From Saprospirales bacterium (GTDB lineage: Bacteria; Bacteroidota; Bacteroidia; Chitinophagales; Saprospiraceae): 64,000 nucleotides of DNA. The stretch spans positions 62,001-126,000 of the forward strand of contig JADJTT010000011.1 in assembly GCA_016711045.1 (NCBI GenBank), read 5' to 3'. The translations under genes were made by a program, and so were the position numbers. The notes beneath the pieces were generated by a model. That model was given only the letters and a program-made list of their open reading frames with translations, searched no databases and was not told where the DNA came from. Of this stretch, positions 52,442-60,134 are shown piece after piece. The stretch's first letter is position 1. Every line of letters begins with the position of its first letter.

Positions 52442-53566
52442 TCACCCCAAATCCTTCCGATAGATCCGAAATCGCTTGTGCAGTTTGGCGCCCATTTTTT
52501 CATATTCGGCGAGCATGGGCCGGTTGGACTCCAGGACGAGGTGGGTTTCAAAGGTAGCAATACCGGCAGCCCGGGCACTTTGAATCAGTAACCACCCCAT
52601 AAGAATATTGAGTCCCCGGTTCCGGTAATCGGGATGCACGGCGCCCAGCATCAGGTCCAGCTGCTCGGTGCGGCGGGCTGATTGAAGAATATGTATCAGC
52701 CCGAGCGGAAATAAGCGTCCCCGCGCTTTCTGAATCCCCTGGGCCATATTGGGAATCCCGATCACGAACCCTACTACCTGGTCATTTTCATCCAATGCGA
52801 TCTTCACATAGCGGGTATCCAAAATCGGTAGATAGCGGTCGACCATCTCCTGGATTTCCCGGTCGTCGAGCGGCACAAATCCATACAAATCCTTGTACGT
52901 TTCATTGATCAGGTAAAAAACGGGGGCGATATAAGGACGGAGGTCCTTTTTCCGGTGAAATTCCCGGACGCGGACGCGGCTTTTCAGTTGTACGCGTTCG
53001 AACAATAAAGGATATTTCTCCGGCACGCCATCCGCAATATCCAACAGGAAGTCCAGGCAATCGGTTTTCTTTCCATATCCAAAAGCCTCCATAAACCGGG
53101 GCATGTAAGGCAGGTTGCAGTTGGTCACCAAAATGGGCAATTCGCCAAATCCTTCGACCATAAACCCCTCGGGGTCTTTATCTGAAAATCCAAAGGGGCC
53201 GACAATCTCCGTCATACCCTTCTCCTGGCCCCATGCTTCCACAGCTGACAACAATGCCTTAGCCACCGCTTCATCTTCCACACAGTCGAAGTGCGCGAAG
53301 CGGACAGTTTTCATACCCACCTTTTCATTGTAGGGATGGTGGATAATGCCCATGATCCGACCCACCGGTTTTTTGCCCCGGAAAGCGAGAATCAGTATGG
53401 TGTCGCAATAAGAGAAAGCCTTGTTCTTCTTTGGGTTGTAATAGGTCCATTCGTCCATAAAAAGCGGTGGCATCCAGTTGGCGTGCTGTGCATGAATGGC
53501 CTCCGGAAGGAAGATATAGGTGCGCAGGTCGCGCTTGTGTTGCACCGGGCGAATGGTCAGTTCCAT
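52442..53566 (-). CDS. Tandem GNAT-like acetyltransferase-fold protein
   Basis: 374 residues, cytoplasmic. An N-terminal GNAT-like half (residues 1-165: RDLRTYIFLPEAIHAQHANWMPPL, ILAFRGKKPVGRIMGIIHHPYNE, VRFAHFDC, KGMTEIVGPFGFSDKDPEGFMVEGF) is followed by a second (about 195-370: VKIALDENDQVVGFVIGIP, QLDLMLGAVHPDYRNRGLNILMG, ATFETHLVLESNRPMLAEYEKMGAK). The last segment matches the GNAT motif for acetyl-CoA binding (R-N-R-G) and the NxxMxxxYxKxGA end. Proteins of this type are annotated as N-acetyltransferase or hypothetical; the substrate is unknown. Confidence 0.88.
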   Translation of the reverse strand: MELTIRPVQHKRDLRTYIFLPEAIHAQHANWMPPLFMDEWTYYNPKKNKAFSYCDTILILAFRGKKPVGRIMGIIHHPYNEKVGMKTVRFAHFDCVEDEAVAKALLSAVEAWGQEKGMTEIVGPFGFSDKDPEGFMVEGFGELPILVTNCNLPYMPRFMEAFGYGKKTDCLDFLLDIADGVPEKYPLLFERVQLKSRVRVREFHRKKDLRPYIAPVFYLINETYKDLYGFVPLDDREIQEMVDRYLPILDTRYVKIALDENDQVVGFVIGIPNMAQGIQKARGRLFPLGLIHILQSARRTEQLDLMLGAVHPDYRNRGLNILMGWLLIQSARAAGIATFETHLVLESNRPMLAEYEKMGAKLHKRFRIYRKDLG

Positions 53567-53603
53567 AACAGGGAATGTCCTTTTGGCGGGTCAAAATAAT
53601 AAA

Positions 53604-53641
53604 AAAAGAAAGGGCGCCCCAATGGAAGCGCCCTTTCTTTT
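53604..53641. terminator. Bidirectional terminator hairpin
   Basis: AAAAGAAAGGGCGC (53604-53617) and GCGCCCTTTCTTTT (53628-53641) pair perfectly over 14 bases with a 10-base loop, with an A-run before and a T-run after. It follows the stop of the minus-strand gene at 53658 and would end its transcript before the acetyltransferase-like gene. Confidence 0.85.
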
Positions 53642-53657
53642 ATCTATGCTGAAAATA

Positions 53658-53873
53658 TCAGGCTTCTCCTTCTTTCTTCGAGCGGGTACTGAGCCCAAAA
53701 GGCAGGTATAGCGGGCAGAACTTAATAAGGCTGGTAGCTAAAAACACGATAGCCAACACCAGCAAAACGATGCCAAGTGTGCCGACAATTACTTTGGTGA
53801 AAAACAGCACCGCAATAATGGCAGCAACGACGATCCGTACAATCCGGTCGGTAGAACCCATATTACTTTTCAT
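53658..53873 (-). CDS. DUF2892 (YgaP-type transmembrane domain) protein
   Basis: 71 residues from ATG 53873; the frame is open for 190 codons further but that is the antisense of the oxidase gene. MGSTDRIVRIVVAAIIAVLFF and a second helix VGTLGIVLLVLAIVFLATSLIKFCPLY fit the DUF2892 family (N-D-R-[IV]-x-R, then C-P-L-Y-x-x-[LF]-G). The conserved Cys-Pro lies in the C-terminal loop. Members sit in the inner membrane, often with rhodanese domains elsewhere; here it is stand-alone. Function unknown. Confidence 0.9.
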   Translation of the reverse strand: MKSNMGSTDRIVRIVVAAIIAVLFFTKVIVGTLGIVLLVLAIVFLATSLIKFCPLYLPFGLSTRSKKEGEA

Positions 53874-53983
53874 AACGAGGAGTTTGAAACGTGAACAATG
53901 CGAATTACTGAGTAAATGTAATAGGGAGTACGATGAAAGTTTGTGACAATAATCACCAAAGGCTATTTTTAATAAATCCTGCC

Positions 53984-53991
53984 TAATTTTG
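53984..53991 (+). promoter_or_regulatory. Possible Bacteroidota -7 element before the oxidase gene
   Basis: TAATTTTG fits TAnnTTTG and lies 18 bases before ATG 54009. A clear TTTG at the -33 position is missing, so confidence is low. It would drive the oxidase-exporter pair. Confidence 0.35.
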
Positions 53992-54008
53992 TGGCAGAAC
54001 TTTACCAC

Positions 54009-54965
54009 ATGAATCGAGCGGTTACCATTATCGGTTGTGGGGTTTCCGGACTGACTACGGCCCTGGTACTCCAACAGGAAGGCTGGAAAGTGACCATTTT
54101 CACCGATCAACTTCCTGAAAATACCACTTCGGCCATTGCGGCAGCTATTTGGTTTCCCTACGAAGTTCGGCCCCAGGAAAAGGCCAATAAATGGAGTAAG
54201 GAGTCTTACCTCCACTATGAAACCCTTTCTCAAAACCCGTCTACCGGGGTGTCCATGACCCCACTCACCGTAATCATTCGGGAGGAAGGAGATGCCTGGT
54301 GGACAAAAGCGCTTCCGGCAAACTCGATCCGAAAAGCTACTTCGGAAGAAATTCCCGCCCCTTTTGAGCTGGGGTACCGGATGCAAGTGCCGCTCATCGA
54401 AACGCCCCTGTACCTCCCCTATTTGTTGCAGGTATTTCAGCAAGGCGGAGGGCTTATAGTAAATAAAAAGATAGACGACATCAATGGGCTGTTAATCAAC
54501 GAATTGGCCGTTATTAATTGCACGGGATTAGGGGCGGCAGATCTGGTGGGAGACGACAGCCTCTACCCTATCCTGGGACAGATCCTCAAAGCGGATCCCA
54601 TGGATGGCATAGAGGCGATGTCGGCTGATTTCACTTTTGGAGCAGCCGGGGAGGAATTGGCGTACATCATTCCCCGGCGGGATTGCACGGTATTGGGAGG
54701 AACTGCCCGGAAGGACAAGTATGAATTGACCCCACAGGAAAGCGTTAGCGAAGGAATTCTGGAGCGATGTAGTATGCTATCCCCGCTGGTTCCTCATGCC
54801 CGGGTTCAAACCGCAGTGGTCGGGCTTCGTCCCGGCAGACCGGAGATCCGCCTGGAGCGGGAGGGCAATCTGATCCACAACTACGGACACGGGGGAGGCG
54901 GGTATACGGTAGCCTGGGGCTGCGCCTATGAAGTCAGAGACCTTTTAAATGACCTTTCCCGATGA
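54009..54965 (+). CDS. D-amino-acid oxidase-like FAD enzyme
   Basis: 318 residues from ATG 54009; a GTG 18 bases upstream is possible but overlaps the candidate promoter. The N-terminus has the FAD-binding IIGCGVSGLTTALVLQQEGWKVTIF. AIAAAIWFPY near residue 45 matches the DAO signature around the second FAD contact, and the C-terminal VVGLRPGRPEIRL followed by NYGHGGGGYTVAWG is the classic DAO end with the active-site Arg and the final FAD contact. It should oxidise a neutral or acidic D-amino acid to the keto acid, ammonia and hydrogen peroxide. The EamA exporter gene overlaps its stop by four bases, so the two are probably coupled. Confidence 0.93.
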   Translation: MNRAVTIIGCGVSGLTTALVLQQEGWKVTIFTDQLPENTTSAIAAAIWFPYEVRPQEKANKWSKESYLHYETLSQNPSTGVSMTPLTVIIREEGDAWWTKALPANSIRKATSEEIPAPFELGYRMQVPLIETPLYLPYLLQVFQQGGGLIVNKKIDDINGLLINELAVINCTGLGAADLVGDDSLYPILGQILKADPMDGIEAMSADFTFGAAGEELAYIIPRRDCTVLGGTARKDKYELTPQESVSEGILERCSMLSPLVPHARVQTAVVGLRPGRPEIRLEREGNLIHNYGHGGGGYTVAWGCAYEVRDLLNDLSR

Positions 54966-55855
54966 AAACCACCCGGTTCACTGCGCATCAATTGGGGCTT
55001 ATCGCTATCGTTGTCGCGGCAATCGTCTGGAGCACCGGGGGATTGTTCATCAAACTGCTCTCCCAGAATGCATTCACGATACTCTGTTACAGGTCCGGCT
55101 TTGCCGCCCTCATTTTCGGGGTGTGGTACGGAAAAAAAGTATTCCGGTTTTCAGGCAGGACGCTGATCGTAATGTTGTTCTATACTGCGCTTCTGACATC
55201 TTTTGTAGTAGCCAACAAGCTCACCACTGCCGCCAATGCCATCTTCCTTCAATATACCGCCCCGATCTACCTGATCCTGCTGGAGCCGGTGCTCTTTAAA
55301 TTCCGTCAACCCAAAATCAACCTACTCACCCTGTTCGTATGTCTGCTCGGCATGGCTCTTTTCTTCCTGGGTGATCTCCACTTCGACAACCTGAAAGGCA
55401 TTCTGATCGCCCTGAGTTCAGGCGTATTTCTCGCCGGACTCATGCTTTCACAGCGATACAATCACCCCGAACGCCATGAGGCGGCCCTTTTTTGGGGAAA
55501 CATCCTGGTGTTTCTGCTGTTTTTGCCTTCCGCCGTTCAGGCGCCCCTACCCTCGCCGACGGAATGGACCATGCTGGCCTTCCTGGGGCTGATCCAGATC
55601 GGGGTGGGTTATATGTTTTTCACCTACGGACTAAAGCGGGTGTATGCCATTGAAAGTTCCCTGCTCGCTATGCTCGAGCCCGTACTCAATCCCATCTGGG
55701 TAATGATCGGGTATGGAGAGATCCCATCCATCACTGCGGGAATCGGCGGAGGCATCATTATCGGGATGCTAGTCCTTCGAAGCATCCTGGCGGACCGGGC
55801 AAACTATGCTCCGCACCCCCAGCCGGATGAGCAACACCCAGGGAAACCCGTGTAA
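54962..55855 (+). CDS. EamA/DMT-family exporter
   Basis: 297 residues with ten hydrophobic helices in two EamA halves: IVVAAIVWSTGGLFIKLLS opens the first, and GVFLAGLMLSQRY, then FLGLIQIGVGYMFFTYGLKRV with ESSLLAMLEPVLNPIWV, marks the second. EamA proteins of the drug/metabolite superfamily export amino acids or other small metabolites. ATG overlaps the oxidase stop (ATGA), so the substrate may be related to D-amino-acid metabolism. The 3' end overlaps a small convergent gene by 87 bases. A purely hydrophilic C-terminal tail of about 20 residues falls in that overlap. Confidence 0.92.
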   Translation: MKTTRFTAHQLGLIAIVVAAIVWSTGGLFIKLLSQNAFTILCYRSGFAALIFGVWYGKKVFRFSGRTLIVMLFYTALLTSFVVANKLTTAANAIFLQYTAPIYLILLEPVLFKFRQPKINLLTLFVCLLGMALFFLGDLHFDNLKGILIALSSGVFLAGLMLSQRYNHPERHEAALFWGNILVFLLFLPSAVQAPLPSPTEWTMLAFLGLIQIGVGYMFFTYGLKRVYAIESSLLAMLEPVLNPIWVMIGYGEIPSITAGIGGGIIIGMLVLRSILADRANYAPHPQPDEQHPGKPV

Positions 55856-56011
55856 TACCGTGTCAAACCAATCCATGGGGCCCATACCTACAGCCCCACC
55901 CAATATCCAGCGAAGCTTACCCCAAATATGCGGCTCCGGGAAAAAAGGGGCCAAACCCAGGGTCAGGCAAGCAAAAATGACGAATTTCCAGTCGTTAATA
56001 ATTTTACTCAT
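55769..56011 (-). CDS. Small conserved membrane protein, overlapping the exporter gene
   Basis: 80 residues. The sequence FVIFACLTLGLAPFFPEPHIWGK, then RWILGG and GPMDWFDTVLHGFPWVLLI, resembles a family of short Bacteroidota membrane proteins with the conserved words EPHxWGK, ILGG and MDWFDxxLHGxP, which I know only as unnamed proteins beside transporters. Two helices are predicted. The last 29 codons overlap the end of the EamA gene on the other strand. Conserved composition and a plausible start at 56011 make it more than an antisense shadow. Function unknown. Confidence 0.75.
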   Translation of the reverse strand: MSKIINDWKFVIFACLTLGLAPFFPEPHIWGKLRWILGGAVGMGPMDWFDTVLHGFPWVLLIRLGVRSIVCPVRQDASKD

Positions 56012-56028
56012 AGGTCTGTTACCGTTTT

Positions 56029-56069
56029 ACACAGCATGATTCGCGCAGTTGGCGCGCATCATGCTGTGT
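56029..56069. repeat. Strong perfect hairpin between divergent genes
   Basis: ACACAGCATGAT (56029-56040) pairs with ATCATGCTGTGT (56058-56069), and the inner CGCGC/GCGCG extends the stem to about 18 pairs. It lies 18 bases before the start of the minus-strand small gene and about 95 before the patatin gene, so it is in both leaders and could be an operator-like palindrome, a leader attenuator or a remnant repeat. Confidence 0.7.
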
Positions 56070-56164
56070 AGTTTAAGAAGTACTTTTCTTTCAGAAAGCC
56101 ACAAAGGTATCCGGGTTTTATGGGTCAAAAGGGTGACCTTTATCACAAACCTTGTAACAAAACC

Positions 56165-56932
56165 ATGCAATTCCCTACCAGAAAAAAATACAATATCGGC
56201 ATCGCCCTTGGGGGCGGTGGCGCAAGAGGCTTCGCTCACCTGGGTGTGTTAAAAGCACTTGCAGAAAAAGGCATTGTGCCCGATATCATCTCCGGCAATA
56301 GCGCCGGTTCGATCGCGGGGGTTTTTATCGCATCCGGAAAAACGCCCGATGAGGTACACGCCCTGATCAAAAACCATCGGCTCCTGGATATCGCCAAGAT
56401 CCACTGGCCAAGCCGTGGCCTAATGAGCCTCGAAGGCCTGCAGGAAGATTTGCACAAAATGATCCAAGCCGATGATCTGAAGGACCTGCCCATCCCTTTT
56501 TATGCGGCTGTATCCAACCTCAATAAAGGAATGGTCGAATACCTCAACCAGGGTCCTTTGGATAAGATCATCCTTGCCTCCGCCTCCATCCCGGTGCTGT
56601 TCACTCCGGTGGAAATGAATCAAATGCTCTATGCAGATGGGGGCATCTTTGACAATGTACCCATCAAACCGCTGATCGGAAAGTGCAAAAAGATCATCGC
56701 CGTAAGCATCAGTCCGGTACAGCGGGAGGAAAAACTGGAAGGTCTCCTTCAGTTGGCAAGCCGCGCATTCCAACTCAGTGTCAACCGGAATATTTATGAA
56801 ATCAAGGCTCAGGTGGATCTGTTCATTGAACCCGAAGCCCTCGGCAAATACGACATTATGGACTCGGTGCATGCAGATGAAATGTTCGAAATCGGGTATG
56901 AATATTGCAAAAAGATGGATATTAGCCTTTAA
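56165..56932 (+). CDS. Patatin-like phospholipase
   Basis: 255 residues from ATG 56165, which leaves the usual short lead before GIALGGGGARGFAHLGVLKAL, the patatin oxyanion motif. The catalytic dyad is complete: Ser46 in GNSAG and Asp158 in ADGG. ASASIPVLFTPVE is also typical of the RssA/YchK-type bacterial patatins. No signal peptide, so cytoplasmic or membrane-peripheral. The enzyme should release fatty acids from phospholipids or other acyl esters. It stands 42 bases before the haloperoxidase gene on the same strand; co-transcription is likely. Confidence 0.94.
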   Translation: MQFPTRKKYNIGIALGGGGARGFAHLGVLKALAEKGIVPDIISGNSAGSIAGVFIASGKTPDEVHALIKNHRLLDIAKIHWPSRGLMSLEGLQEDLHKMIQADDLKDLPIPFYAAVSNLNKGMVEYLNQGPLDKIILASASIPVLFTPVEMNQMLYADGGIFDNVPIKPLIGKCKKIIAVSISPVQREEKLEGLLQLASRAFQLSVNRNIYEIKAQVDLFIEPEALGKYDIMDSVHADEMFEIGYEYCKKMDISL

Positions 56933-56974
56933 CTAAAGAATTGCTAATTTAGCTCCATATTTAAACCAAATTTG

Positions 56975-58441
56975 ATGCGAAAAAAAATATTGGTCCTTTG
57001 CTGTGCCTGTATGGGCATGTGGGCCCTGATTTCAGGATGTACTGCTGACACTTCCCAGGCCGCCGAAAAAAAAGGCATTGAGAATGTCGCCTACCAGTGG
57101 GGCAAGATTGCACTGGAAGGGACCGCCAACGATACAGACCGCTTCAAACCCAGGCCTACCATCACCTCCCGGATACTAGGCCTGATCTTCACGTCGGTTT
57201 TTGATGCCTGGACACGGTATGATGCCGTAGCGGTGCCGGTATACCTCACAGAGGTTGAACGCCGTCCGGAAAGCGAACGCACCGAAGCCAACAAGGAAAA
57301 AGCGATCAGCTATGCAGCCTATCGCGCCATGATGGAATATTACTGGGCCGATTCCGCGCTTTGGAAAACACAAATGACCCAGATGGGTTATGATCCGGAG
57401 AATAATTCGATGGATCCTTCCACGCCGGAAGGTATCGGCAACCTGGCGGCCAAAATGGTTATCGAAGCCCGAAAAAATGATGGCGCTAACCAATCTGGGG
57501 ATGAATCCGGCTCCGACGGAACCCCCTATTCAGACTATACGGGATACCAGCCGGTCAACAACCCCGATGAAAATGTAGATATCAATCGCTGGCAGCCGAA
57601 GTATTTCTCCGATGGCAAAGGCGGACAATATGCGCCTGGATGTCTTACTCCTTATTGGCAAAAAGTAAAGCCCCTTTTACTCGATAGCTCCAGCCAATTC
57701 CGCCCCGGCCCTCCGCCTATGGTAGGTTCCGAACAATTGGCACGGGAAGTGAAGGAAGTGATCGACCTTCAGGCCAACCTGACACCTGAACAAAAAGCCC
57801 TGGTCGAATTTATGCGCGACGGCCCCCGCTCCGTACAACAAGCCGGCCACTGGATGATCTTCGCACAGGATGTTTCCGTGCGCGACAACCATACCCTTGA
57901 TCAGGATGTAAAAATGTATTTCCTCGTCACCGCTGTCGCCATGGATGCCTTTATTGCCGCCTGGGACTCCAAGATGTATTACGACTTCGCCCGGCCTTAT
58001 GCACTGGTGCACGATTACTACCAGGAACAAGTGATCAAGGCATGGGGTGGTCCCGAGGTCGGCATGACAGACATGAAAGGACAGCAATGGAGGCCCTATT
58101 CGCCCGATACTTTTCTATGCCCGCCTTTCCCTAGTTATGTTTCGGGGCACAGCTGCATTAGTGGCGGTTGTTCAAAAGCACTGGAATTATTTACCGGTAA
58201 TGACTATTTTGGGGAGCGTGTGCAACTGGTGCCCGGCGCCATGACGGAACCCAACAATCTCAGCGATACGGTAACCATAGAGTTCCCCACTTTCACCGAA
58301 ACCGCAAACATGGCCGGCATTTCAAGGGTTTTGGGGGGCTATCACATCCAGGCCGATAATGTCGCAGGCCTCGAATTGGGACGTAATGTCGGCAAATTTG
58401 TGTTTGGCAAAGTCCAGGAACATATAAACGGAACCAGATAA
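56975..58441 (+). CDS. Vanadium-dependent haloperoxidase-type lipoprotein
   Basis: 488 residues from ATG 56975 with a lipoprotein signal peptide (LISGC, Cys22). All three vanadate-binding motifs of vanadium haloperoxidases/PAP2-fold enzymes are present and exact: K-x6-R-P at 333-341 (KMYYDFARP), PSxxSGH at 386-392 (PSYVSGH, with acid/base His392), and SRxxxGxH at 450-457 (SRVLGGYH, His457 as vanadium ligand). So the protein can be expected to bind vanadate or phosphate; halide oxidation is likely but unproved, as the same motifs serve acid phosphatases. It is anchored outside the cytoplasm. The next gene follows after 6 bases. Confidence 0.92.
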   Translation: MRKKILVLCCACMGMWALISGCTADTSQAAEKKGIENVAYQWGKIALEGTANDTDRFKPRPTITSRILGLIFTSVFDAWTRYDAVAVPVYLTEVERRPESERTEANKEKAISYAAYRAMMEYYWADSALWKTQMTQMGYDPENNSMDPSTPEGIGNLAAKMVIEARKNDGANQSGDESGSDGTPYSDYTGYQPVNNPDENVDINRWQPKYFSDGKGGQYAPGCLTPYWQKVKPLLLDSSSQFRPGPPPMVGSEQLAREVKEVIDLQANLTPEQKALVEFMRDGPRSVQQAGHWMIFAQDVSVRDNHTLDQDVKMYFLVTAVAMDAFIAAWDSKMYYDFARPYALVHDYYQEQVIKAWGGPEVGMTDMKGQQWRPYSPDTFLCPPFPSYVSGHSCISGGCSKALELFTGNDYFGERVQLVPGAMTEPNNLSDTVTIEFPTFTETANMAGISRVLGGYHIQADNVAGLELGRNVGKFVFGKVQEHINGTR

Positions 58442-58447
58442 AAGAAC

Positions 58448-59149
58448 ATGGAGGAAAATAATAACACCTGCGATCCGGCAAAGACTCATGCCCTGGAAAC
58501 GCTTTTTGAAGTCCCCAAAGAGGCGCGCGATGAGTCATGGCTCGCGCCTTTTTTGGAAGCCATACCCACCGCAGGCCTCGCTTCCGCCGATCCGCAGGTA
58601 CTTTCCGGACCCGACGGGTTTCCCTATTTCGCCCTCTATTCCCCTCAGCCGGGCCAGGATTTTGAACCATTCTGCATCCAGCAACTCATCCCGGACCTGC
58701 TCCTTCGCAACGGTGTGGGGGTCGCTATTAATCCCTCTCCTGAAGGGGTGGATTGGGTGTTCACCTATGGCGACATTCTCAACTGGCACCTCCGTGGCGT
58801 ATTCTATTCGCCGGTGACCGAGCCGCAAGAACCCGTCGAAGAGGAAGAGCCGGGAACCCTCATCATTGAAAAAACCCCGGATGACGTATTACCCATGAAG
58901 GCCCGGGAAGTACTGAGAGGTTTTCTGAAAAGTAAAGGCGTTGCGCGTCCACAAGCCTTCCTACTCTGTCAAACCACGGAAAATGACATCCTAAAGTCAC
59001 TTGTATTCAACATTTTTGAAGAAGACTTTGATACGCCCGAGGCCTTCAATACCCTGATGGAACAAGTTCAATGGTTTTTGCCGAAACATTACTATCTTTC
59101 CAGAGTCCCTAATGACAACCAATGGAATTCTTATTTTTCAGATCTCTAA
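58448..59149 (+). CDS. Hypothetical cytoplasmic protein
   Basis: 233 residues, acidic, without signal peptide or membrane helix. It begins 6 bases after the haloperoxidase stop, so it is in the same operon. The middle (ADPQVLSGPDGFPYFALYSP, then QLIPDLLLRNGVGVAINPSPEGVDWVFTYGDI split around a turn) and the end (PKHYYLSRVPNDNQWNSYF) look like a compact two-part alpha/beta fold that might resemble SseB-type or suppressor-of-fused-like domains; I cannot confirm any family. A strong terminator follows at 59156-59200. Confidence 0.8.
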   Translation: MEENNNTCDPAKTHALETLFEVPKEARDESWLAPFLEAIPTAGLASADPQVLSGPDGFPYFALYSPQPGQDFEPFCIQQLIPDLLLRNGVGVAINPSPEGVDWVFTYGDILNWHLRGVFYSPVTEPQEPVEEEEPGTLIIEKTPDDVLPMKAREVLRGFLKSKGVARPQAFLLCQTTENDILKSLVFNIFEEDFDTPEAFNTLMEQVQWFLPKHYYLSRVPNDNQWNSYFSDL

Positions 59150-59155
59150 TTATGT

Positions 59156-59200
59156 ATCAATAGGCTGATGCGCGCTGGAGACACGCATCAGCCTATTGAT
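59156..59200. terminator. Perfect 17-base terminator hairpin
   Basis: Arms 59156-59172 and 59184-59200 (ATCAATAGGCTGATGCG and its complement) pair without mismatch around an 11-base loop. It starts 7 bases after the preceding stop; the following T-run is weak (TGTATTAAATTATAAAAT), but position and strength fit the end of the haloperoxidase operon. Confidence 0.75.
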
Positions 59201-59230
59201 GTATTAAATTATAAAATAAGCAAATCAACT

Positions 59231-59563
59231 ATGAGTATAGATACCAGCAACTGGACAGACAAAGACTTTCTGGCTTTTTTGATGATCTATGCCTCCAAAG
59301 CAGACACCCAGACCACCGAGGACGAGATCTTGTGGATTAAAAAGAAATGCCAGGTTTCCAGCTTTGAGCACATTCTGGGCCTCTACAACTCCCAGTCTGA
59401 ATTTCAGAATATCCAGTCTATTCAGGATCTTCGGGAGAAATACTATCCGGGTGAAGAAGGGAAGATCCAGTTGATGGCATTTCTCAACGAGTTTTTTCAA
59501 TCGGACGGAGAGTATTCGCTGCTGGAGCAGAATGTAATGCGGATATTATCCCGCCTACTTTAG
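59231..59563 (+). CDS. Small helical hypothetical protein, TerB-like
   Basis: 110 residues from ATG 59231 (earlier in-frame codons lie in the terminator stem). All-helical and acidic: DFLAFLMIYASKADTQTTEDEILWIKKKC is broken only by short turns, and the end LMAFLNEFFQSDGEYSLLEQNVMRILSRLL has a D-G-E-Y-S turn. The pattern (helix, acidic turn with E, helix, then F-x-x-D-G-x-x-S-x-x-E) recalls the TerB/TerB-like fold, but this is a weak likeness. The next gene begins 12 bases after its stop. Confidence 0.75.
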   Translation: MSIDTSNWTDKDFLAFLMIYASKADTQTTEDEILWIKKKCQVSSFEHILGLYNSQSEFQNIQSIQDLREKYYPGEEGKIQLMAFLNEFFQSDGEYSLLEQNVMRILSRLL

Positions 59564-59575
59564 CACCCGACTGGA

Positions 59576-60124
59576 GTGGGTATCCTGGGATGGTTCGGCG
59601 CGGGGAGCATTCCCCTCATCATTTTGTCGTGGCGGGCCTTAAAAGACCCTCAAAGCCATGGGTTTTACCGTTTTTTTCTCTGGGAGGCCATCTTGGGGCT
59701 GTTTCTGCTCAATTATTCGCATTGGTTTTTTAATCCTTTCGCCTGGAATCAACTTCTTTCCTGGCTCTTCCTGTTCTTCTCGTTATACCTCGTCCTGGAT
59801 GCGGTCTGGCAGTTGAGAAAGGCCCGAAAACCGGACGAGCAGCGCAACGACCCAACCCTGTATACATTTGAGGCTACTACTGCGTTGGTGGAAAAAGGGG
59901 TTTTCCGGTACATCCGGCACCCAATGTATAGCTCTCTCCTTTTCCTGGCCTGGGGTATCGCCCTCAAAGACCCGGGAATCTACCCGCTTTTGCTGGCCTT
60001 GTTGGCAGGATTGTGCGGTTGGCTAACCTGCAGACAGGAGGAAAAAGAAGATATCGCCTTTTTCGGAAAAGCATACCTCGATTACAAGCAGCGCACCAAG
60101 TGGCTGATCCCCTTCGTACTTTAA
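59576..60124 (+). CDS. Isoprenylcysteine carboxyl-methyltransferase-like membrane protein
   Basis: 182 residues from GTG 59576; no ATG is available before the first helix. Five hydrophobic segments. The conserved C-terminal signature is complete: the sequence KGVFRYIRHPMYSSLLFLAWG gives the R-H-P-x-Y-xx-L motif and CRQEEKEDIAFFGKAYLDYKQRTKWLIP gives the E-E...F-G...Y-x-x-Y...R pattern of the ICMT/PEMT methyltransferase family. Such bacterial proteins methylate lipid-like or unknown substrates with S-adenosylmethionine at the membrane. It follows the small helical gene by 12 bases and precedes the PqqB-like gene by 10, so the three are one unit. Confidence 0.85.
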   Translation: MGILGWFGAGSIPLIILSWRALKDPQSHGFYRFFLWEAILGLFLLNYSHWFFNPFAWNQLLSWLFLFFSLYLVLDAVWQLRKARKPDEQRNDPTLYTFEATTALVEKGVFRYIRHPMYSSLLFLAWGIALKDPGIYPLLLALLAGLCGWLTCRQEEKEDIAFFGKAYLDYKQRTKWLIPFVL

Positions 60125-60134
60125 ATCTACCTGC

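Noticed and set aside
53874..54443. N-terminal extension of the DUF2892 frame
   Set aside because: The extra 190 codons are antisense to the D-amino-acid oxidase gene; the family starts at the Met at 53873.
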